Below are positions 25,852-36,484 of a DNA stretch of 48,495 bases, in pieces (the stretch's first letter is position 1; the number at the start of each line of letters is the position of its first letter). The translations under genes were made by a program, and so were the position numbers. The notes under the pieces are model-generated. The model was not told the origin of the DNA and did not search any database. It saw only the letters and a list, made by a program, of their open reading frames with translations. The DNA comes from Aneurinibacillus tyrosinisolvens (GTDB lineage Bacteria; Bacillota; Bacilli; Aneurinibacillales; Aneurinibacillaceae): NCBI RefSeq assembly GCF_001015055.1, contig NZ_BBWZ01000038.1:1-48495 (forward strand), in the 5' to 3' direction.

Positions 25852-26349
25852 ATGTCCGTACGTGAAGAAAAATCGCAGGTTGTTAGTGAGATTGCTGAAA
25901 AGCTTCGCGCTAGCAAAAGTACAGTATTAACTGACTACCGTGGATTAAACGTTGCTCAAGTTACACAACTTCGCAAGCTTTGCCGTGAAGCTGGTGTTGA
26001 TTTTAAAGTTTATAAGAACACACTTGCTCGCCGTGCAACGGCTGAAGTTGGGTTAACAGAACTTGATGAAATGTTAACAGGCCCAACTGCTATCGCGTTC
26101 AGCACAGAAGATGAAATGGCTGCTGCGAAAATCTTATCAGACTTCGCGAAAACAAACGACGCTCTTGAAATCAAGGGTGGGGTTATGGAAGGTAAAGCAA
26201 TGACTGCTGATGAAGTGAAAGCAATTGCCAGCCTGCCAAACCGCGAAGGTCTGCTTTCTATGTTGCTTAGCGTGCTCCAAGCTCCTATGCGCAACTTTGC
26301 TCTTGCTGTTAAAGCTGTCGGTGACCAAAAAGAAGGCCAAGAGGCTTAA
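25852..26349 (+). CDS. rplJ: Ribosomal protein uL10
   Basis: L10 anchors the L12 dimers of the stalk. The 165-residue protein has [42 protein letters not shown], and a C-terminal helix ([23 protein letters not shown]) that binds L12. Two adjacent ATGs exist; 25852 has better spacing (7 nt) from AGGAGGTG than 25849. It sits behind the L10 leader. Confidence 0.96.
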   Translation: MSVREEKSQVVSEIAEKLRASKSTVLTDYRGLNVAQVTQLRKLCREAGVDFKVYKNTLARRATAEVGLTELDEMLTGPTAIAFSTEDEMAAAKILSDFAKTNDALEIKGGVMEGKAMTADEVKAIASLPNREGLLSMLLSVLQAPMRNFALAVKAVGDQKEGQEA

Positions 26350-26378
26350 TCTAAATATCTGTTAGGAGGATCTATCCA

Positions 26379-26744
26379 ATGAGTAAAGAACAAATCATTG
26401 AAGCGATTAAAGAAATGTCCGTTCTTGAACTGAACGACCTTGTTAAAGCAATTGAAGAAGAATTCGGCGTAACGGCTGCTGCTCCTGTAGCAATGGCTGG
26501 TGGCGCTGCTGGTGGCGCTGCTGAAGCTGAACAAACTGAATTCACAGTTATTCTTACAAGCGCTGGTGGTTCTAAAATCAACGTAATCAAAGTAGTTCGC
26601 GAAATCACTGGCCTTGGCTTGAAAGAAGCAAAAGCTATGGTTGATGGCGCTCCTGCTAACGTTAAAGAAGGCATTTCTAAAGAAGATGCTGAAGGCATCA
26701 AAGCTAAGCTTGAAGAAGCTGGCGCATCTGTAGAAGTTAAGTAG
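26379..26744 (+). CDS. rplL: Ribosomal protein bL12 (L7/L12)
   Basis: L12 recruits translational GTPases. The 121-residue acidic protein has the N-terminal dimerisation helices, an Ala/Gly-rich hinge ([15 protein letters not shown]) and the C-terminal factor-binding domain ([27 protein letters not shown]). The ATG follows AGGAGGATC. The gene uses codons typical of very highly expressed genes and ends at a strong terminator. Confidence 0.97.
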   Translation: MSKEQIIEAIKEMSVLELNDLVKAIEEEFGVTAAAPVAMAGGAAGGAAEAEQTEFTVILTSAGGSKINVIKVVREITGLGLKEAKAMVDGAPANVKEGISKEDAEGIKAKLEEAGASVEVK

Positions 26745-26762
26745 TTTTTACTGCCTTCTCAT

Positions 26763-26799
26763 AAAAAGTCCGGCGTATTACAATACGCCGGACTTTTTT
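26763..26799 (+). terminator. Terminator after rplL
   Basis: AAAAAGTCCGGCGTATT (26763-26779) pairs with AATACGCCGGACTTTTT (26782-26798). Confidence 0.95.
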
Positions 26800-26857
26800 G
26801 TATAAAGGAAGGGAAAGGATATAATAGAAGAAACCGATGTGAAAAGTGGTGACATAC

Positions 26858-27457
26858 ATGGAGCATTACTATACGAATCAACCTGGAACCGACAGTAAAG
26901 AACAAACGTTTACGTTTACGCTCAGGGATAGAGATTTTCGGTTTGTGACGGATCGCGGTGTTTTTTCTAAGGATCGAATTGATTTTGGCAGTGTGCTGCT
27001 CGTTGAAACGATGGAAATTACAGATGGCATGGACGTTCTGGATGTGGGATGCGGGTATGGTCCGATTGGCATGTGTGCCGCCGCCCTTACCCCTTCAGGA
27101 AAAGTAGACATGGTAGACGTCAACGAAAGAGCAGTGGCGCTGGCGAACCGAAATCTTCAATTAAACGGACTGGGTAATGCAAGGGCCTGGGTCAGTGATT
27201 TGTTCTCCGCTATCGCGGACGAAGATATGTACGATGCGATCCTGACAAACCCGCCGATCCGTGCGGGAAAACAGGTTGTACACGGGATATTCGAACAAGC
27301 CCATGCGCATCTAAAACCAGGAGGAAGCCTGTGGGTTGTGATTCAAAAAAAGCAAGGGGCTCCTTCCGCCTTCGCAAAGCTAAACGAATTATATGACAAG
27401 GTCGAGGATGTAGCAAAAAAGAAAGGCTACCACATCTTCCGCGCAACAAAGCGTTAA
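26858..27457 (+). CDS. RsmC-like class I methyltransferase (YbxB family)
   Basis: The 199-residue protein has the SAM-binding motif DVLDVGCGYGPIGMCAA (about 60-76), an acidic post-II motif (KVDMVDVNERAV) and the catalytic tetrapeptide NPPI (about 131-134). These place it with RsmC/RlmG N2-guanine rRNA methyltransferases. In Bacilli this gene, ybxB, sits between rplL and rpoB, exactly as here. The rRNA target is not known from sequence. ATG 26858 is preferred; GTG 26846 in frame is possible. Confidence 0.88.
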   Translation: MEHYYTNQPGTDSKEQTFTFTLRDRDFRFVTDRGVFSKDRIDFGSVLLVETMEITDGMDVLDVGCGYGPIGMCAAALTPSGKVDMVDVNERAVALANRNLQLNGLGNARAWVSDLFSAIADEDMYDAILTNPPIRAGKQVVHGIFEQAHAHLKPGGSLWVVIQKKQGAPSAFAKLNELYDKVEDVAKKKGYHIFRATKR

Positions 27458-27459
27458 AA

Positions 27460-27497
27460 TTGCCGACCGGCCCGAAGGGGAAAGGCAAGATTTTTTA
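27460..27497 (+). terminator. Probable terminator after the RsmC-like gene
   Basis: TTGCC (27460-27464) and GGCAA (27484-27488), with inner CCC-GAA-GGG, are followed by six T. The stem is weak compared with others in the window. Confidence 0.5.
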
Positions 27498-27513
27498 TTA
27501 TTTAATTTTCTGT

Positions 27514-27542
27514 TTGACATTGCTTTTCCGTTGTGATATCGT
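27514..27542 (+). promoter_or_regulatory. rpoBC promoter
   Basis: TTGACA (27514-27519), a 17-bp spacer and TATCGT (27537-27542). It leaves a leader of about 220 nt before rpoB that contains a 10-bp hairpin (27644-27674). Confidence 0.7.
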
Positions 27543-27643
27543 TATTTAATGCCACTGATCTTATGGACGTATAAGTGGAAATTGCATAAATTGTCAACCT
27601 TTTTTTGTTGGAATAAAGGAAGGTCGTAAGAATTGGTATGAAA

Positions 27644-27674
27644 CTATTACATTTCGGGAATCTTAATGTAATAG
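27644..27674 (+). promoter_or_regulatory. Hairpin in the rpoB leader
   Basis: CTATTACATT (27644-27653) and AATGTAATAG (27665-27674) are perfectly complementary around an 11-nt loop. No T run follows, so it is not a terminator. A weaker AGTCT..AGACT pairing lies at 27705-27725. Confidence 0.6.
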
Positions 27675-27767
27675 TGACGATCGGTTCTTTAAATTAATAA
27701 TAAAGTCTTCTATTAAGGGAGACTTTGTTCTTTTTTGTGCAAAAACTCGGTTTGAGAGGTGAATAAG

Positions 27768-30700
27768 TTGGCAGGTCATCTAATTCAGTCTGGACGTCAT
27801 CGCCAGCGTCGCAGTTACTCAAGAATTCAAGAGGTAATGGAATTACCAAACTTGATTGAAATCCAACAGAAATCGTATCAGTGGTTCCTTGATGAAGGAC
27901 TGCGCGAAATGTTTCATGACATTTCTCCGATTCAGGATTTCACAGGTAATCTCGTTTTGGAATTTATCGACTATAGCCTGGGCGAGCCCAAGTATTCTGT
28001 GGATGAATCCAAAGAACGTGATGTAACGTATGCTGCTCCGCTGCGCGTGAAAGTTCGTCTCATTAACAAGGAAACGGGAGAAGTCAAAGAACAGGAAGTA
28101 TTTATGGGTGATTTCCCGCTTATGACAGAGACGGGTACTTTCGTAATTAATGGAGCTGAAAGGGTCATTGTCAGTCAGCTTGTTCGTTCTCCCAGCGTTT
28201 ATTTCAGCACAAAAGTAGATAAAAACGGTAAGCAGGCGTACACAGCGACAGTGATTCCGAATCGTGGGGCCTGGCTTGAGCTTGAAACTGATGCTAAAGA
28301 TATTATTTATGTTCGTATTGACCGTACAAGAAAAATACCCGTTACGGTTCTTTTGCGTTCATTAGGCTTTGGTACAGATGTGGAAATCTTAAATTTGCTC
28401 GGCGAAGACGAGTATATTAAGAACACACTGGAGAAAGACAATACAGATTCTACAGAGAAGGCGTTAATTGAGATTTATGAAAGATTGCGCCCGGGTGAAC
28501 CGCCTACTGTAGAAAATGCGAAAAGTCTCCTGGTGTCCCGATTCTTCGATCCAAAGAGATATGATCTGGCTAACGTAGGCCGTTACAAAATCAACAAGAA
28601 GCTACATATCAAGAATCGCTTGTATAATCAGCGGTTGGCTGAAACTCTTGTTGATGCAGAGACAGGAGAGATTCTTGCAGAAGCGGGACAAATGATTGAC
28701 CGCCGTTTGCTTGATCGCATTTTGCCTCTTCTGGAAGATCATGTTGGATTTGTTACAGCCAAGCCGCGTGGTGGTGTGCTGGAAGAAGATATCCGCCTCC
28801 AATCCATTAATATTTTCTCGCCGATTGAAGACGGGAAAGTTATTAAAGTAACAGCGAACGGTATAATTGATAAAACCATTAAGCATATTACACCGGCTGA
28901 TATTATTGCTTCTATTAACTACTTTATTAATTTACTCCATGGGGTCGGAACAACAGATGATATTGACCATCTTGGAAACCGCCGTCTCCGTTCTGTAGGG
29001 GAATTGCTCCAAAACCAGTTCCGTATCGGGCTTTCCCGTATGGAACGTGTGGTTCGCGAACGGATGTCGATTCAGGATGCGAATGCCATTACGCCTCAGG
29101 CTTTAATTAACATACGCCCTGTCATTGCGTCGATTAAAGAGTTCTTCGGAAGTTCTCAGTTGTCGCAGTTTATGGATCAAACGAATCCGCTGGCAGAGTT
29201 GACACATAAACGCCGTCTATCGGCGCTTGGACCAGGTGGACTTACTCGTGAGCGCGCAGGCTTCGAAGTGCGTGACGTTCACTACTCCCACTATGGCCGC
29301 ATGTGTCCAATCGAGACACCGGAAGGTCCGAATATCGGGTTGATCAATTCACTTTCCAGCTATGCTCGGATTAATGAATATGGATTTATTGAAACACCGC
29401 GCCGCAAGGTCGATCCGGAAACGGGCCGCATTACGATGCAGATCGACTACATGACTGCGGATGAAGAAGATGTTTACAACGTTGCGCAGGCAAATACACC
29501 GCTGACGGATGAAGGCGAATTTATTAATGAAACGGTTATTTGCCGCCGCAGAGGCGAAATCGTTACCGTTCCACGCGATAAGGTCGATTTCATGGATGTA
29601 TCACCGAGACAGGTTGTATCTGTTGCGACAGCAATGATTCCGTTCCTTGAAAACGATGACGCCAATCGTGCACTCATGGGTGCGAACATGCAGCGGCAGG
29701 CCGTGCCTCTACTTGTTCCGGAAGCGCCGTTCATCGGTACAGGGATGGAGCATAAATCGGCGAAAGACTCCGGCGTAGCGATAGTTGTTCGCCGCCCGGG
29801 TGTGGTCGAACGCGTAACCGCCCGCGAGATTTGGGTACGCCGCCAGGAAGAACTGGATGGGCGCACAATCATGGGCGACATCGATAAATATAAGCTACAC
29901 AAATTCGAACGTTCCAACCAGGGAACATGCATTAACCAGCGCCCGATTATTAAAAGAGGCGAGGTTGTAGCAGCCGGCGACATCATTGCTGACGGCCCTT
30001 CTACAGAAGCCGGTGAACTGGCGCTTGGACGTAACGTAGTCGTTGCCTTCATGACATGGGAAGGTTACAACTATGAGGATGCGATCCTGCTTAGTGAGAA
30101 GCTTGTAAAAGAAGACGTGTATACGTCGATTCATATAGAAGAGTACGAAGCCGAAGCGCGGGATACGAAGCTTGGACCGGAAGAGATTACCCGCGATATT
30201 CCGAATGTAGGGGAAGATGCTCTCCGCAACCTTGATGAACGTGGTATTATCCGCATCGGTGCGGAAATCAATGACGGTGATATTCTTGTCGGAAAAGTAA
30301 CGCCAAAGGGTGTTACAGAGCTGACAGCAGAAGAACGCCTGCTCCACGCGATTTTCGGCGAGAAAGCGCGTGAAGTACGTGATACGTCACTCCGTGTGCC
30401 GCACGGTGGTTCCGGTATTGTCGTCGACGTTAAAGTGTTTACCCGTGATAACGGCGATGAACTGCCGCCGGGTGTAAACCAGCTCGTTCGCTGCTATATT
30501 GCCCAGAAGCGGAAGATTTCCGTAGGGGATAAAATGGCCGGACGCCACGGAAACAAAGGGGTTATTGCCCGTATTCTTCCGGAAGAAGATATGCCGTTCC
30601 TGCCGGATGGCACGCCAGTACAGGTTGTATTAAATCCACTGGGTGTACCTTCACGGATGAATATCGGCCAGGCGCTGGAGGTTCACCTTGGAATGGCGGC

Positions 30701-31295
30701 CAAAATGCTTGGTATTCATATCGCAACACCGGTATTTGACGGTGCAACAGAAGATGATGTGTTCGATACATTGGAAGAAGCCGGCTTAAGCAGAAGCGGA
30801 AAAACGGTTTTATATGACGGCCGGACAGGTGAACCATTCGACCGTACGGTAACCGTTGGTGTCATGTATATGATTAAATTGGCCCACATGGTTGACGATA
30901 AAATCCATGCGCGTTCCACAGGACCGTACTCTCTCGTTACGCAGCAGCCACTTGGCGGTAAAGCACAATTCGGTGGACAGCGTTTCGGGGAGATGGAGGT
31001 ATGGGCTCTCGAAGCTTATGGAGCAGCGTATACTCTTCAGGAAATTCTCACGGTCAAGTCGGATGATGTTGTTGGTCGTGTGAAAACATATGAAGCCATT
31101 GTTAAGGGAGAAAATGTACCGGAACCTGGTGTACCGGAGTCCTTTAAAGTATTGATTAAAGAGTTGCAGAGTTTAGGTATGGACGTGAAGATTCTATCCG
31201 AAGATGAGCAGGAGATTGAAATGCGTGATTCGGATGAGGATGAGGAAGCGTCCGGTGAGAAACTGAACCTGAACATCAGCGGTGTCGAAGAATAA
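27768..31295 (+). CDS. rpoB: RNA polymerase subunit beta
   Basis: RpoB forms, with RpoC, the catalytic centre of RNA polymerase. The 1175-residue protein starts [20 protein letters not shown], as in Bacillales. The start is TTG at 27768, with GAGAGGTG upstream, the same start codon B. subtilis uses. The rifampicin region near residues 457-490 reads [27 protein letters not shown], split here as [10 protein letters not shown] and HKRRLSALG; the usual resistance positions are wild type, so sensitivity is predicted. The active-site segments [13 protein letters not shown] and the C-terminal [21 protein letters not shown] are intact. It ends in an acidic tail. Confidence 0.98.
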   Translation: MAGHLIQSGRHRQRRSYSRIQEVMELPNLIEIQQKSYQWFLDEGLREMFHDISPIQDFTGNLVLEFIDYSLGEPKYSVDESKERDVTYAAPLRVKVRLINKETGEVKEQEVFMGDFPLMTETGTFVINGAERVIVSQLVRSPSVYFSTKVDKNGKQAYTATVIPNRGAWLELETDAKDIIYVRIDRTRKIPVTVLLRSLGFGTDVEILNLLGEDEYIKNTLEKDNTDSTEKALIEIYERLRPGEPPTVENAKSLLVSRFFDPKRYDLANVGRYKINKKLHIKNRLYNQRLAETLVDAETGEILAEAGQMIDRRLLDRILPLLEDHVGFVTAKPRGGVLEEDIRLQSINIFSPIEDGKVIKVTANGIIDKTIKHITPADIIASINYFINLLHGVGTTDDIDHLGNRRLRSVGELLQNQFRIGLSRMERVVRERMSIQDANAITPQALINIRPVIASIKEFFGSSQLSQFMDQTNPLAELTHKRRLSALGPGGLTRERAGFEVRDVHYSHYGRMCPIETPEGPNIGLINSLSSYARINEYGFIETPRRKVDPETGRITMQIDYMTADEEDVYNVAQANTPLTDEGEFINETVICRRRGEIVTVPRDKVDFMDVSPRQVVSVATAMIPFLENDDANRALMGANMQRQAVPLLVPEAPFIGTGMEHKSAKDSGVAIVVRRPGVVERVTAREIWVRRQEELDGRTIMGDIDKYKLHKFERSNQGTCINQRPIIKRGEVVAAGDIIADGPSTEAGELALGRNVVVAFMTWEGYNYEDAILLSEKLVKEDVYTSIHIEEYEAEARDTKLGPEEITRDIPNVGEDALRNLDERGIIRIGAEINDGDILVGKVTPKGVTELTAEERLLHAIFGEKAREVRDTSLRVPHGGSGIVVDVKVFTRDNGDELPPGVNQLVRCYIAQKRKISVGDKMAGRHGNKGVIARILPEEDMPFLPDGTPVQVVLNPLGVPSRMNIGQALEVHLGMAAKMLGIHIATPVFDGATEDDVFDTLEEAGLSRSGKTVLYDGRTGEPFDRTVTVGVMYMIKLAHMVDDKIHARSTGPYSLVTQQPLGGKAQFGGQRFGEMEVWALEAYGAAYTLQEILTVKSDDVVGRVKTYEAIVKGENVPEPGVPESFKVLIKELQSLGMDVKILSEDEQEIEMRDSDEDEEASGEKLNLNISGVEE

Positions 31296-31330
31296 AGGAT
31301 GAAGCCGGGAAGTAATGGGAGGTATGCGCC

Positions 31331-34300
31331 TTGTTAGATGTGAATAATTTTGAGTATATGAAAATCGGTCTCGCATCACCGGATAAAATCCGTTCCTGGT
31401 CCTTCGGTGAAGTGAAGAAGCCTGAAACGATTAACTACCGGACATTGAAGCCGGAAAAAGAAGGCTTGTTCTGCGAAAAAATCTTCGGACCTACAAAGGA
31501 CTGGGAATGCCATTGCGGAAAGTACAAGCGTGTTCGCTATAAAGGTGTAGTATGTGACCGATGCGGTGTAGAGGTTACACGTGCAAAAGTCCGCCGGGAA
31601 CGCATGGGGCATATTGAGCTTGCTGCCCCTGTCTCCCATATCTGGTACTTCAAGGGGATTCCGAGCCGGATGGGCCTTGTGCTTGACATGTCCCCCCGGT
31701 CTCTTGAAGAAGTTATTTACTTTGCCTCTTATGTTGTAACAGACCCAGGTGAAACACCACTTGAAAAGAAGCAATTGCTTTCTGAAAAGGAATTTCGGAA
31801 TTACCGGGAAAAATACGGTACAGCCTTCTCAGCTTCGATGGGTGCAGAATCCATCAAAAGACTGCTGGCAGAAATCGACCTTGATAAAGAAGTTGATTAC
31901 CTGAAGGAAGAGCTGAAATCCGCACAGGGTCAGCGCCGCACACGTGTCATTAAGCGCCTTGAGGTGTTGGAATCATTCCGGAACTCGGGAAATCGTCCTG
32001 ATTGGATGGTTCTTGATGTGCTTCCGGTTATTCCTCCCGAATTGCGCCCAATGGTACAGCTTGATGGGGGCCGCTTTGCGACTTCTGACTTAAACGATTT
32101 GTACCGCCGTGTGATTAACCGGAATAACCGGTTGAAGCGTCTGCTTGATCTCGGTGCTCCGGATATTATCGTTCAAAACGAAAAGCGGATGCTTCAGGAA
32201 GCGGTAGATGCGCTTATCGACAACGGACGCCGTGGCCGTCCGGTAACAGGTCCAGGTAACCGTCCATTGAAGTCCCTCAGCCATATGCTGAAAGGGAAGC
32301 AAGGACGTTTCCGCCAAAACCTGCTCGGTAAACGTGTTGACTACTCCGGCCGTTCCGTTATCGTTGTAGGGCCACATCTGAAGATGTACCAGTGCGGTCT
32401 TCCAAAAGAAATGGCACTTGAATTATTCAAGCCTTTTGTAATGAAAGAGCTTGTAAGTCAGGGGCTTGCCCATAATATTAAATCTGCTAAACGCAAGGTA
32501 GAGAGAATTCACCCTGAAGTATGGGATGTGCTCGAGGATGTAATTAAAGAACACCCGGTTCTTTTAAACCGTGCCCCCACACTGCATAGATTGGGAATCC
32601 AGGCGTTTGAACCAACGCTTGTAGAAGGCCGTGCCATTCGTCTGCATCCGCTTGTTTGTACAGCGTACAACGCTGACTTCGACGGTGACCAAATGGCGGT
32701 TCACGTTCCGCTTTCTGCTGAAGCTCAGGCTGAAGCCCGCATTCTTATGCTGGCAGCTCAGAATATCCTGAATCCGAAGGACGGAAAACCTGTTGTTACC
32801 CCATCTCAGGATATGGTTCTTGGTACGTTCTATCTGACAATGGAAGACGGCAAGGCTAAGGGTGAGGGGAAAATCTTCCCGAACGCTGACCAGGCTATTT
32901 CAGCGTACGCAAATGACCATATTACACTGCATACGCGTATCGCGGTGCCGCCGCAAAATTTGAATAAAACTTCGCTTACTCCAAGGCAGCAGGATGCTTA
33001 CCTAATGGTTACGACAGTCGGAAAGCTCATCTTTAACGAGATTTTCCCGCCTGAACTGCCGTATCTTAACGAACCAACGAAGAGTAATCTTCAGAAACAG
33101 ACACCTGATAAATTCTTCATCTTTGAAAAAGGTACGGATGTAAAAGAATTTATTAAGCAGCTGCCGGAACAGGATGCGGTGAAAAAAGGGTACCTTGGTA
33201 CGATTATTTCCGAGTGTTTCCGCCGATTCGGTACAACGGAGACGTCCGTCATTCTTGATAAAATCAAAGCGAACGGATTTAAATTCTCGACAAAAGCTGG
33301 AATTACCGTTGCGGTTTCTGACATTACTACGCCACCGGAGAAGCAGGATATTCTTGCAGAAGCGGACAAAAAGGTTGATATGGTTATGCAGCAGTTCCGT
33401 CGCGGTTTAATCACAGAAAATGAAAGATACGACCGTGTTATCTCCATCTGGAGTAAGGCAAAGGATGATGTTACAACCGTATTGATGAAGTCTCTTGATA
33501 AATTCAATGCGATTAACATGATGGCGACTTCCGGTGCCCGTGGTAACGTTTCTCAGATTACCCAGCTGGCAGGTATGCGGGGTCTTATGGCAAACCCATC
33601 CGGACGTATCATTGAGCTTCCGATTAAATCGAACTTCCGTGAAGGTCTTACCGTCTTGGAATACTTTATTTCTACCCATGGTGCGCGGAAAGGTCTTGCG
33701 GATACTGCTCTTCGTACCGCTGACTCCGGTTACCTAACACGCCGACTCGTTGACGTTGCGCAGGATGTTATCGCCCGTGAAGAAGATTGTGGTACGGATA
33801 AAGGGGTTCCCGCCCGTGCAATTCGTGATGGTAATGAAATCATCGAAGATCTGTACGATCGCCTTGTTGGACGGTATGCTTTCCAAACCCTGCGCCATCC
33901 TGAAACAGGAGAGGTTATGGTTGGAAGGAATGAGCTTATTGATGAAGATCTTGCGGATGAAATCGTTGCTGCAGGTATTGAAGAAGTAATGATTCGTTCT
34001 GTTATCGGCTGTCGTACACAGCATGGCGTATGTAAGAAGTGCTACGGCCGGAACCTTGCAACCGGAAAAGAAGTGGACGTCGGCGAAGCGGTTGGTATTA
34101 TCGCAGCTCAGTCTATCGGGGAACCGGGTACACAGTTAACGATGCGTACATTCCATACTGGTGGGGTTGCCGGAGACGATATCACACAGGGTCTTCCACG
34201 TATTCAAGAGTTGTTTGAAGCACGGAATCCGAAGGGCCAGGCGGTTATTACCGAAATCGAGGGTGAAGTTATCGACATTCGCGAAGGCAAAGACCGCCGT

Positions 34301-34975
34301 GAGGTAGAAGTGCGCGGTGAGACAGAGAATAAGGTGTATCAAATTCCTTATGGCTCGCGCCTAAAAGTAACGGTTGGTGCGAAGGTGGATATCGGGCAGG
34401 AACTCACCGAAGGTTCAATCGATCCGAAGGAAATGCTGAAGATTCGCGGTATGCGCGGTGTTCAGTATTATATCCTGCAAGAAGTACAGAAGGTATATCG
34501 TATGCAGGGGGTAGAAATCAACGACAAGCACGTTGAGGTTATGATTCGCCAAATGCTGCGTAAAGTTCGCGTCATCGACAGCGGAGAAACCGACTTGCTG
34601 CCAGGTTCCTTCGTAGAGATTCATCAGTTTGAAGAGGCGAATAGAAAGACGCTATGGGATGGAAAACAGCCGGCTGTTGCCCGCCCAATCCTCCTTGGTA
34701 TTACGAAGGCGTCTCTTGAAACCGACTCGTTCCTTTCCGCGGCTTCCTTCCAGGAAACAACACGCGTTCTTACCGACGCAGCGATTAAAGGAAAAGTTGA
34801 CCGCCTGTTAGGTCTCAAGGAGAATGTTATCATTGGTAAACTTGTTCCAGCGGGAACGGGAATGAACCGATACCGTAACATTACTCTCCAGCATGATTTA
34901 CTCCCGCAGGGAGAAAAAGAAGCTGGCAATTCTTTCGCATCGGCAGAAGAATACGATGTGATGGTAGAAAAATAA
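31331..34975 (+). CDS. rpoC: RNA polymerase subunit beta-prime
   Basis: RpoC carries the catalytic magnesium site [10 protein letters not shown] (about residues 447-456). The 1214-residue protein has the N-terminal zinc ribbon [13 protein letters not shown] followed by CDRCG (about 60-78), the clamp and rudder regions, the bridge helix/trigger loop area ([16 protein letters not shown]) and the second zinc site ([11 protein letters not shown]). The start is TTG at 31331 after GGGAGGTATGCGCC, matching the family N terminus [10 protein letters not shown]. It lies 35 nt after rpoB. Confidence 0.98.
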   Translation: MLDVNNFEYMKIGLASPDKIRSWSFGEVKKPETINYRTLKPEKEGLFCEKIFGPTKDWECHCGKYKRVRYKGVVCDRCGVEVTRAKVRRERMGHIELAAPVSHIWYFKGIPSRMGLVLDMSPRSLEEVIYFASYVVTDPGETPLEKKQLLSEKEFRNYREKYGTAFSASMGAESIKRLLAEIDLDKEVDYLKEELKSAQGQRRTRVIKRLEVLESFRNSGNRPDWMVLDVLPVIPPELRPMVQLDGGRFATSDLNDLYRRVINRNNRLKRLLDLGAPDIIVQNEKRMLQEAVDALIDNGRRGRPVTGPGNRPLKSLSHMLKGKQGRFRQNLLGKRVDYSGRSVIVVGPHLKMYQCGLPKEMALELFKPFVMKELVSQGLAHNIKSAKRKVERIHPEVWDVLEDVIKEHPVLLNRAPTLHRLGIQAFEPTLVEGRAIRLHPLVCTAYNADFDGDQMAVHVPLSAEAQAEARILMLAAQNILNPKDGKPVVTPSQDMVLGTFYLTMEDGKAKGEGKIFPNADQAISAYANDHITLHTRIAVPPQNLNKTSLTPRQQDAYLMVTTVGKLIFNEIFPPELPYLNEPTKSNLQKQTPDKFFIFEKGTDVKEFIKQLPEQDAVKKGYLGTIISECFRRFGTTETSVILDKIKANGFKFSTKAGITVAVSDITTPPEKQDILAEADKKVDMVMQQFRRGLITENERYDRVISIWSKAKDDVTTVLMKSLDKFNAINMMATSGARGNVSQITQLAGMRGLMANPSGRIIELPIKSNFREGLTVLEYFISTHGARKGLADTALRTADSGYLTRRLVDVAQDVIAREEDCGTDKGVPARAIRDGNEIIEDLYDRLVGRYAFQTLRHPETGEVMVGRNELIDEDLADEIVAAGIEEVMIRSVIGCRTQHGVCKKCYGRNLATGKEVDVGEAVGIIAAQSIGEPGTQLTMRTFHTGGVAGDDITQGLPRIQELFEARNPKGQAVITEIEGEVIDIREGKDRREVEVRGETENKVYQIPYGSRLKVTVGAKVDIGQELTEGSIDPKEMLKIRGMRGVQYYILQEVQKVYRMQGVEINDKHVEVMIRQMLRKVRVIDSGETDLLPGSFVEIHQFEEANRKTLWDGKQPAVARPILLGITKASLETDSFLSAASFQETTRVLTDAAIKGKVDRLLGLKENVIIGKLVPAGTGMNRYRNITLQHDLLPQGEKEAGNSFASAEEYDVMVEK

Positions 34976-34991
34976 ATCAAATCAAAATGTG

Positions 34992-35020
34992 TTGACACGG
35001 CTCGTGATAGGTGATATGAT
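34992..35020 (+). promoter_or_regulatory. Promoter of the rplGB-rpsL-rpsG-fusA-tuf (str) group
   Basis: TTGACA (34992-34997), a 17-bp spacer and TATGAT (35015-35020), about 40 bp before the first gene. No terminator is visible between rpoC and it, so rpoBC read-through can also feed the operon. Confidence 0.85.
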
Positions 35021-35061
35021 ATTTGAGTGTGCCTAACACCTGTGCTTTGGAGGATATGTAA

Positions 35062-35316
35062 ATGTCTTATGAAAAAGTTGAACAGGCTGCGTCAATTATC
35101 ATCGGCACAAAGCAGACGGCCCGGGCGATTGAAACAAATTCCGTATCGGAAGTCATCGTTGCCAGGGATGCGGATGCAAGGGTAGTCGGAAAGATTATTT
35201 CCTTATGCAAAGATAAAGGTCTGCCGGTTCATTATGTTGATTCAATGCGCAGGCTTGGTAAAGCGTGTGGAATCGATGTAGGTACTGCGGTGGTTGCTGT
35301 TAAATATCATATGTAA
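35062..35316 (+). CDS. rplGB: L7Ae-family kink-turn RNA-binding protein (YbxF/RplGB)
   Basis: The 84-residue protein belongs to the L7Ae/L30e fold that binds RNA kink-turns. It shows IIGTKQTARAIETNSVSEVIVARDADARVVGKIISLCKDKGLPV in order, the core of this family. In B. subtilis YbxF associates with ribosomes and sits between rpoC and rpsL, as here. Its RNA target is uncertain. The ATG at 35062 follows GGAGGATATGTAA. Confidence 0.92.
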   Translation: MSYEKVEQAASIIIGTKQTARAIETNSVSEVIVARDADARVVGKIISLCKDKGLPVHYVDSMRRLGKACGIDVGTAVVAVKYHM

Positions 35317-35327
35317 GTCAAATTCTG

Positions 35328-35389
35328 TTTTTGCCTTATGGCTGCGTGTCTGGTGCGTGTTTCATACCAGACACGCAGTGGCAAAAACC
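35328..35389 (+). repeat. Long hairpin between rplGB and rpsL
   Basis: CTGCGTGTCTGGT (35342-35354) and ACCAGACACGCAG (35366-35378) are perfectly complementary. Outside them TTTTTGCC (about 35328-35335) matches GGCAAAAA (about 35380-35387). The hairpin has no plus-strand T tail, so it is more likely a processing or regulatory structure than a terminator. Confidence 0.8.
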
Positions 35390-35462
35390 TTTCATTTGCT
35401 TTTTTATGAACCACCAGGACCTGTGGTCTTAAATATGTATAGTTTGGAAGGAGGTGCGACGA

Positions 35463-35885
35463 ATGCCAACTATTAATCAGCTGGTGCGTAAAGGTCGCGA
35501 AAGTAAAGTTTACAAATCTAAATCCCCGGCTCTTGGTAAGGGATACAACAGTATGAAGAAAGAGTTGACCAACACAAACTCTCCACAAAAGCGTGGGGTA
35601 TGTACTCGTGTTGGTACAATGACACCGAAGAAGCCAAACTCTGCCCTGCGTAAATACGCTCGTGTTCGTTTAACAAACGGAATCGAGGTTACTGCGTATA
35701 TCCCAGGAATCGGCCATAACCTGCAAGAGCACAGTGTTGTTCTTATCCGTGGTGGCCGTGTGAAGGACTTACCAGGTGTGCGTTACAAAATCGTACGTGG
35801 AGCTCTTGATACTGCCGGTGTGCAAAACCGCCTGCAATCCCGTTCCAAATACGGTACAAAACGTCCAAAAGCGCCTAAAGCTTAA
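35463..35885 (+). CDS. rpsL: Ribosomal protein uS12
   Basis: S12 sits at the decoding centre. The 140-residue product starts [13 protein letters not shown] and has [15 protein letters not shown] and [25 protein letters not shown]. The lysines altered in streptomycin-resistant mutants (KKPNS and GGRVKDLPG regions) are wild type. ATG 35463 follows GGAGGTGCGACGA; the GTG nine bases upstream is part of the Shine-Dalgarno site. Confidence 0.97.
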   Translation: MPTINQLVRKGRESKVYKSKSPALGKGYNSMKKELTNTNSPQKRGVCTRVGTMTPKKPNSALRKYARVRLTNGIEVTAYIPGIGHNLQEHSVVLIRGGRVKDLPGVRYKIVRGALDTAGVQNRLQSRSKYGTKRPKAPKA

Positions 35886-35945
35886 TATAGCTTAACGCGA
35901 AACAAAACGATTCATTCAAAACTAGAAGCAAAGGAGGGGAATTGA

Positions 35946-36416
35946 ATGCCACGTAAAGGCCCAGTACCTCGTCGTGATGTATTACCTGACCCGATTTATA
36001 ATAGTAAATTAGTAACCCGTCTTATTAACCGTATGATGATTGACGGAAAACGTGGGGTTTCCCAGCGTATTTTATATGATGCTTTCAATCTTGTTCAACA
36101 ACGTACAGGTCGTGAACCTATGGAAGTGTTTGAAGAAGCAATGAAAAACATCATGCCGGTTCTTGAAGTGCGCGCTCGCCGTGTAGGTGGTGCTAACTAT
36201 CAGGTTCCTGTTGAAGTTCGTCCAGACCGTCGTACAACTCTTGGACTTCGCTGGTTAGTAGAATACTCACGTAAACGCGGAGAGAAAACAATGGAAGAGC
36301 GCTTAGCAGGGGAAATCCTTGATGCTGCTAACAGCGCCGGTTCTGCCGTGAAGAAGCGTGAAGATACACATAAAATGGCAGAAGCAAACAAAGCGTTTGC
36401 TCACTACCGCTGGTAG
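35946..36416 (+). CDS. rpsG: Ribosomal protein uS7
   Basis: S7 nucleates assembly of the 30S head and contacts mRNA near the exit. The 156-residue protein shows [52 protein letters not shown] and a C terminus AFAHYRW typical of Bacilli. The ATG follows AGGAGGGG. It is 60 nt after rpsL in the str operon. Confidence 0.97.
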   Translation: MPRKGPVPRRDVLPDPIYNSKLVTRLINRMMIDGKRGVSQRILYDAFNLVQQRTGREPMEVFEEAMKNIMPVLEVRARRVGGANYQVPVEVRPDRRTTLGLRWLVEYSRKRGEKTMEERLAGEILDAANSAGSAVKKREDTHKMAEANKAFAHYRW

Positions 36417-36422
36417 AATCAT

Positions 36423-36442
36423 AAGCGGATATATATCCGCTT
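36423..36442 (+). repeat. Perfect palindrome between rpsG and fusA
   Basis: AAGCGGAT-ATAT-ATCCGCTT is fully self-complementary, flanked by AATC (36417) and GATT (36445) that extend the stem. No T run follows. It probably forms an mRNA hairpin seven bases after the rpsG stop codon. Confidence 0.85.
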
Positions 36443-36484
36443 GCGATTCCCAAATCTCTAAAATGAGAAAGGGGCTACTATTCA

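Noticed and set aside
27460..27497. Possible third copy of the structured element (shares GGGAAAGGCAAG-like bases)
   Set aside because: The flanking stems CAGT/ACTG and the outer pairing are absent; it is better explained as a simple terminator of the RsmC-like gene.
29474..30347. Minus-strand open frames of 150-192 codons inside rpoB
   Set aside because: They are antisense shadows of a highly conserved gene, with low-complexity Ser/Thr-rich translations.
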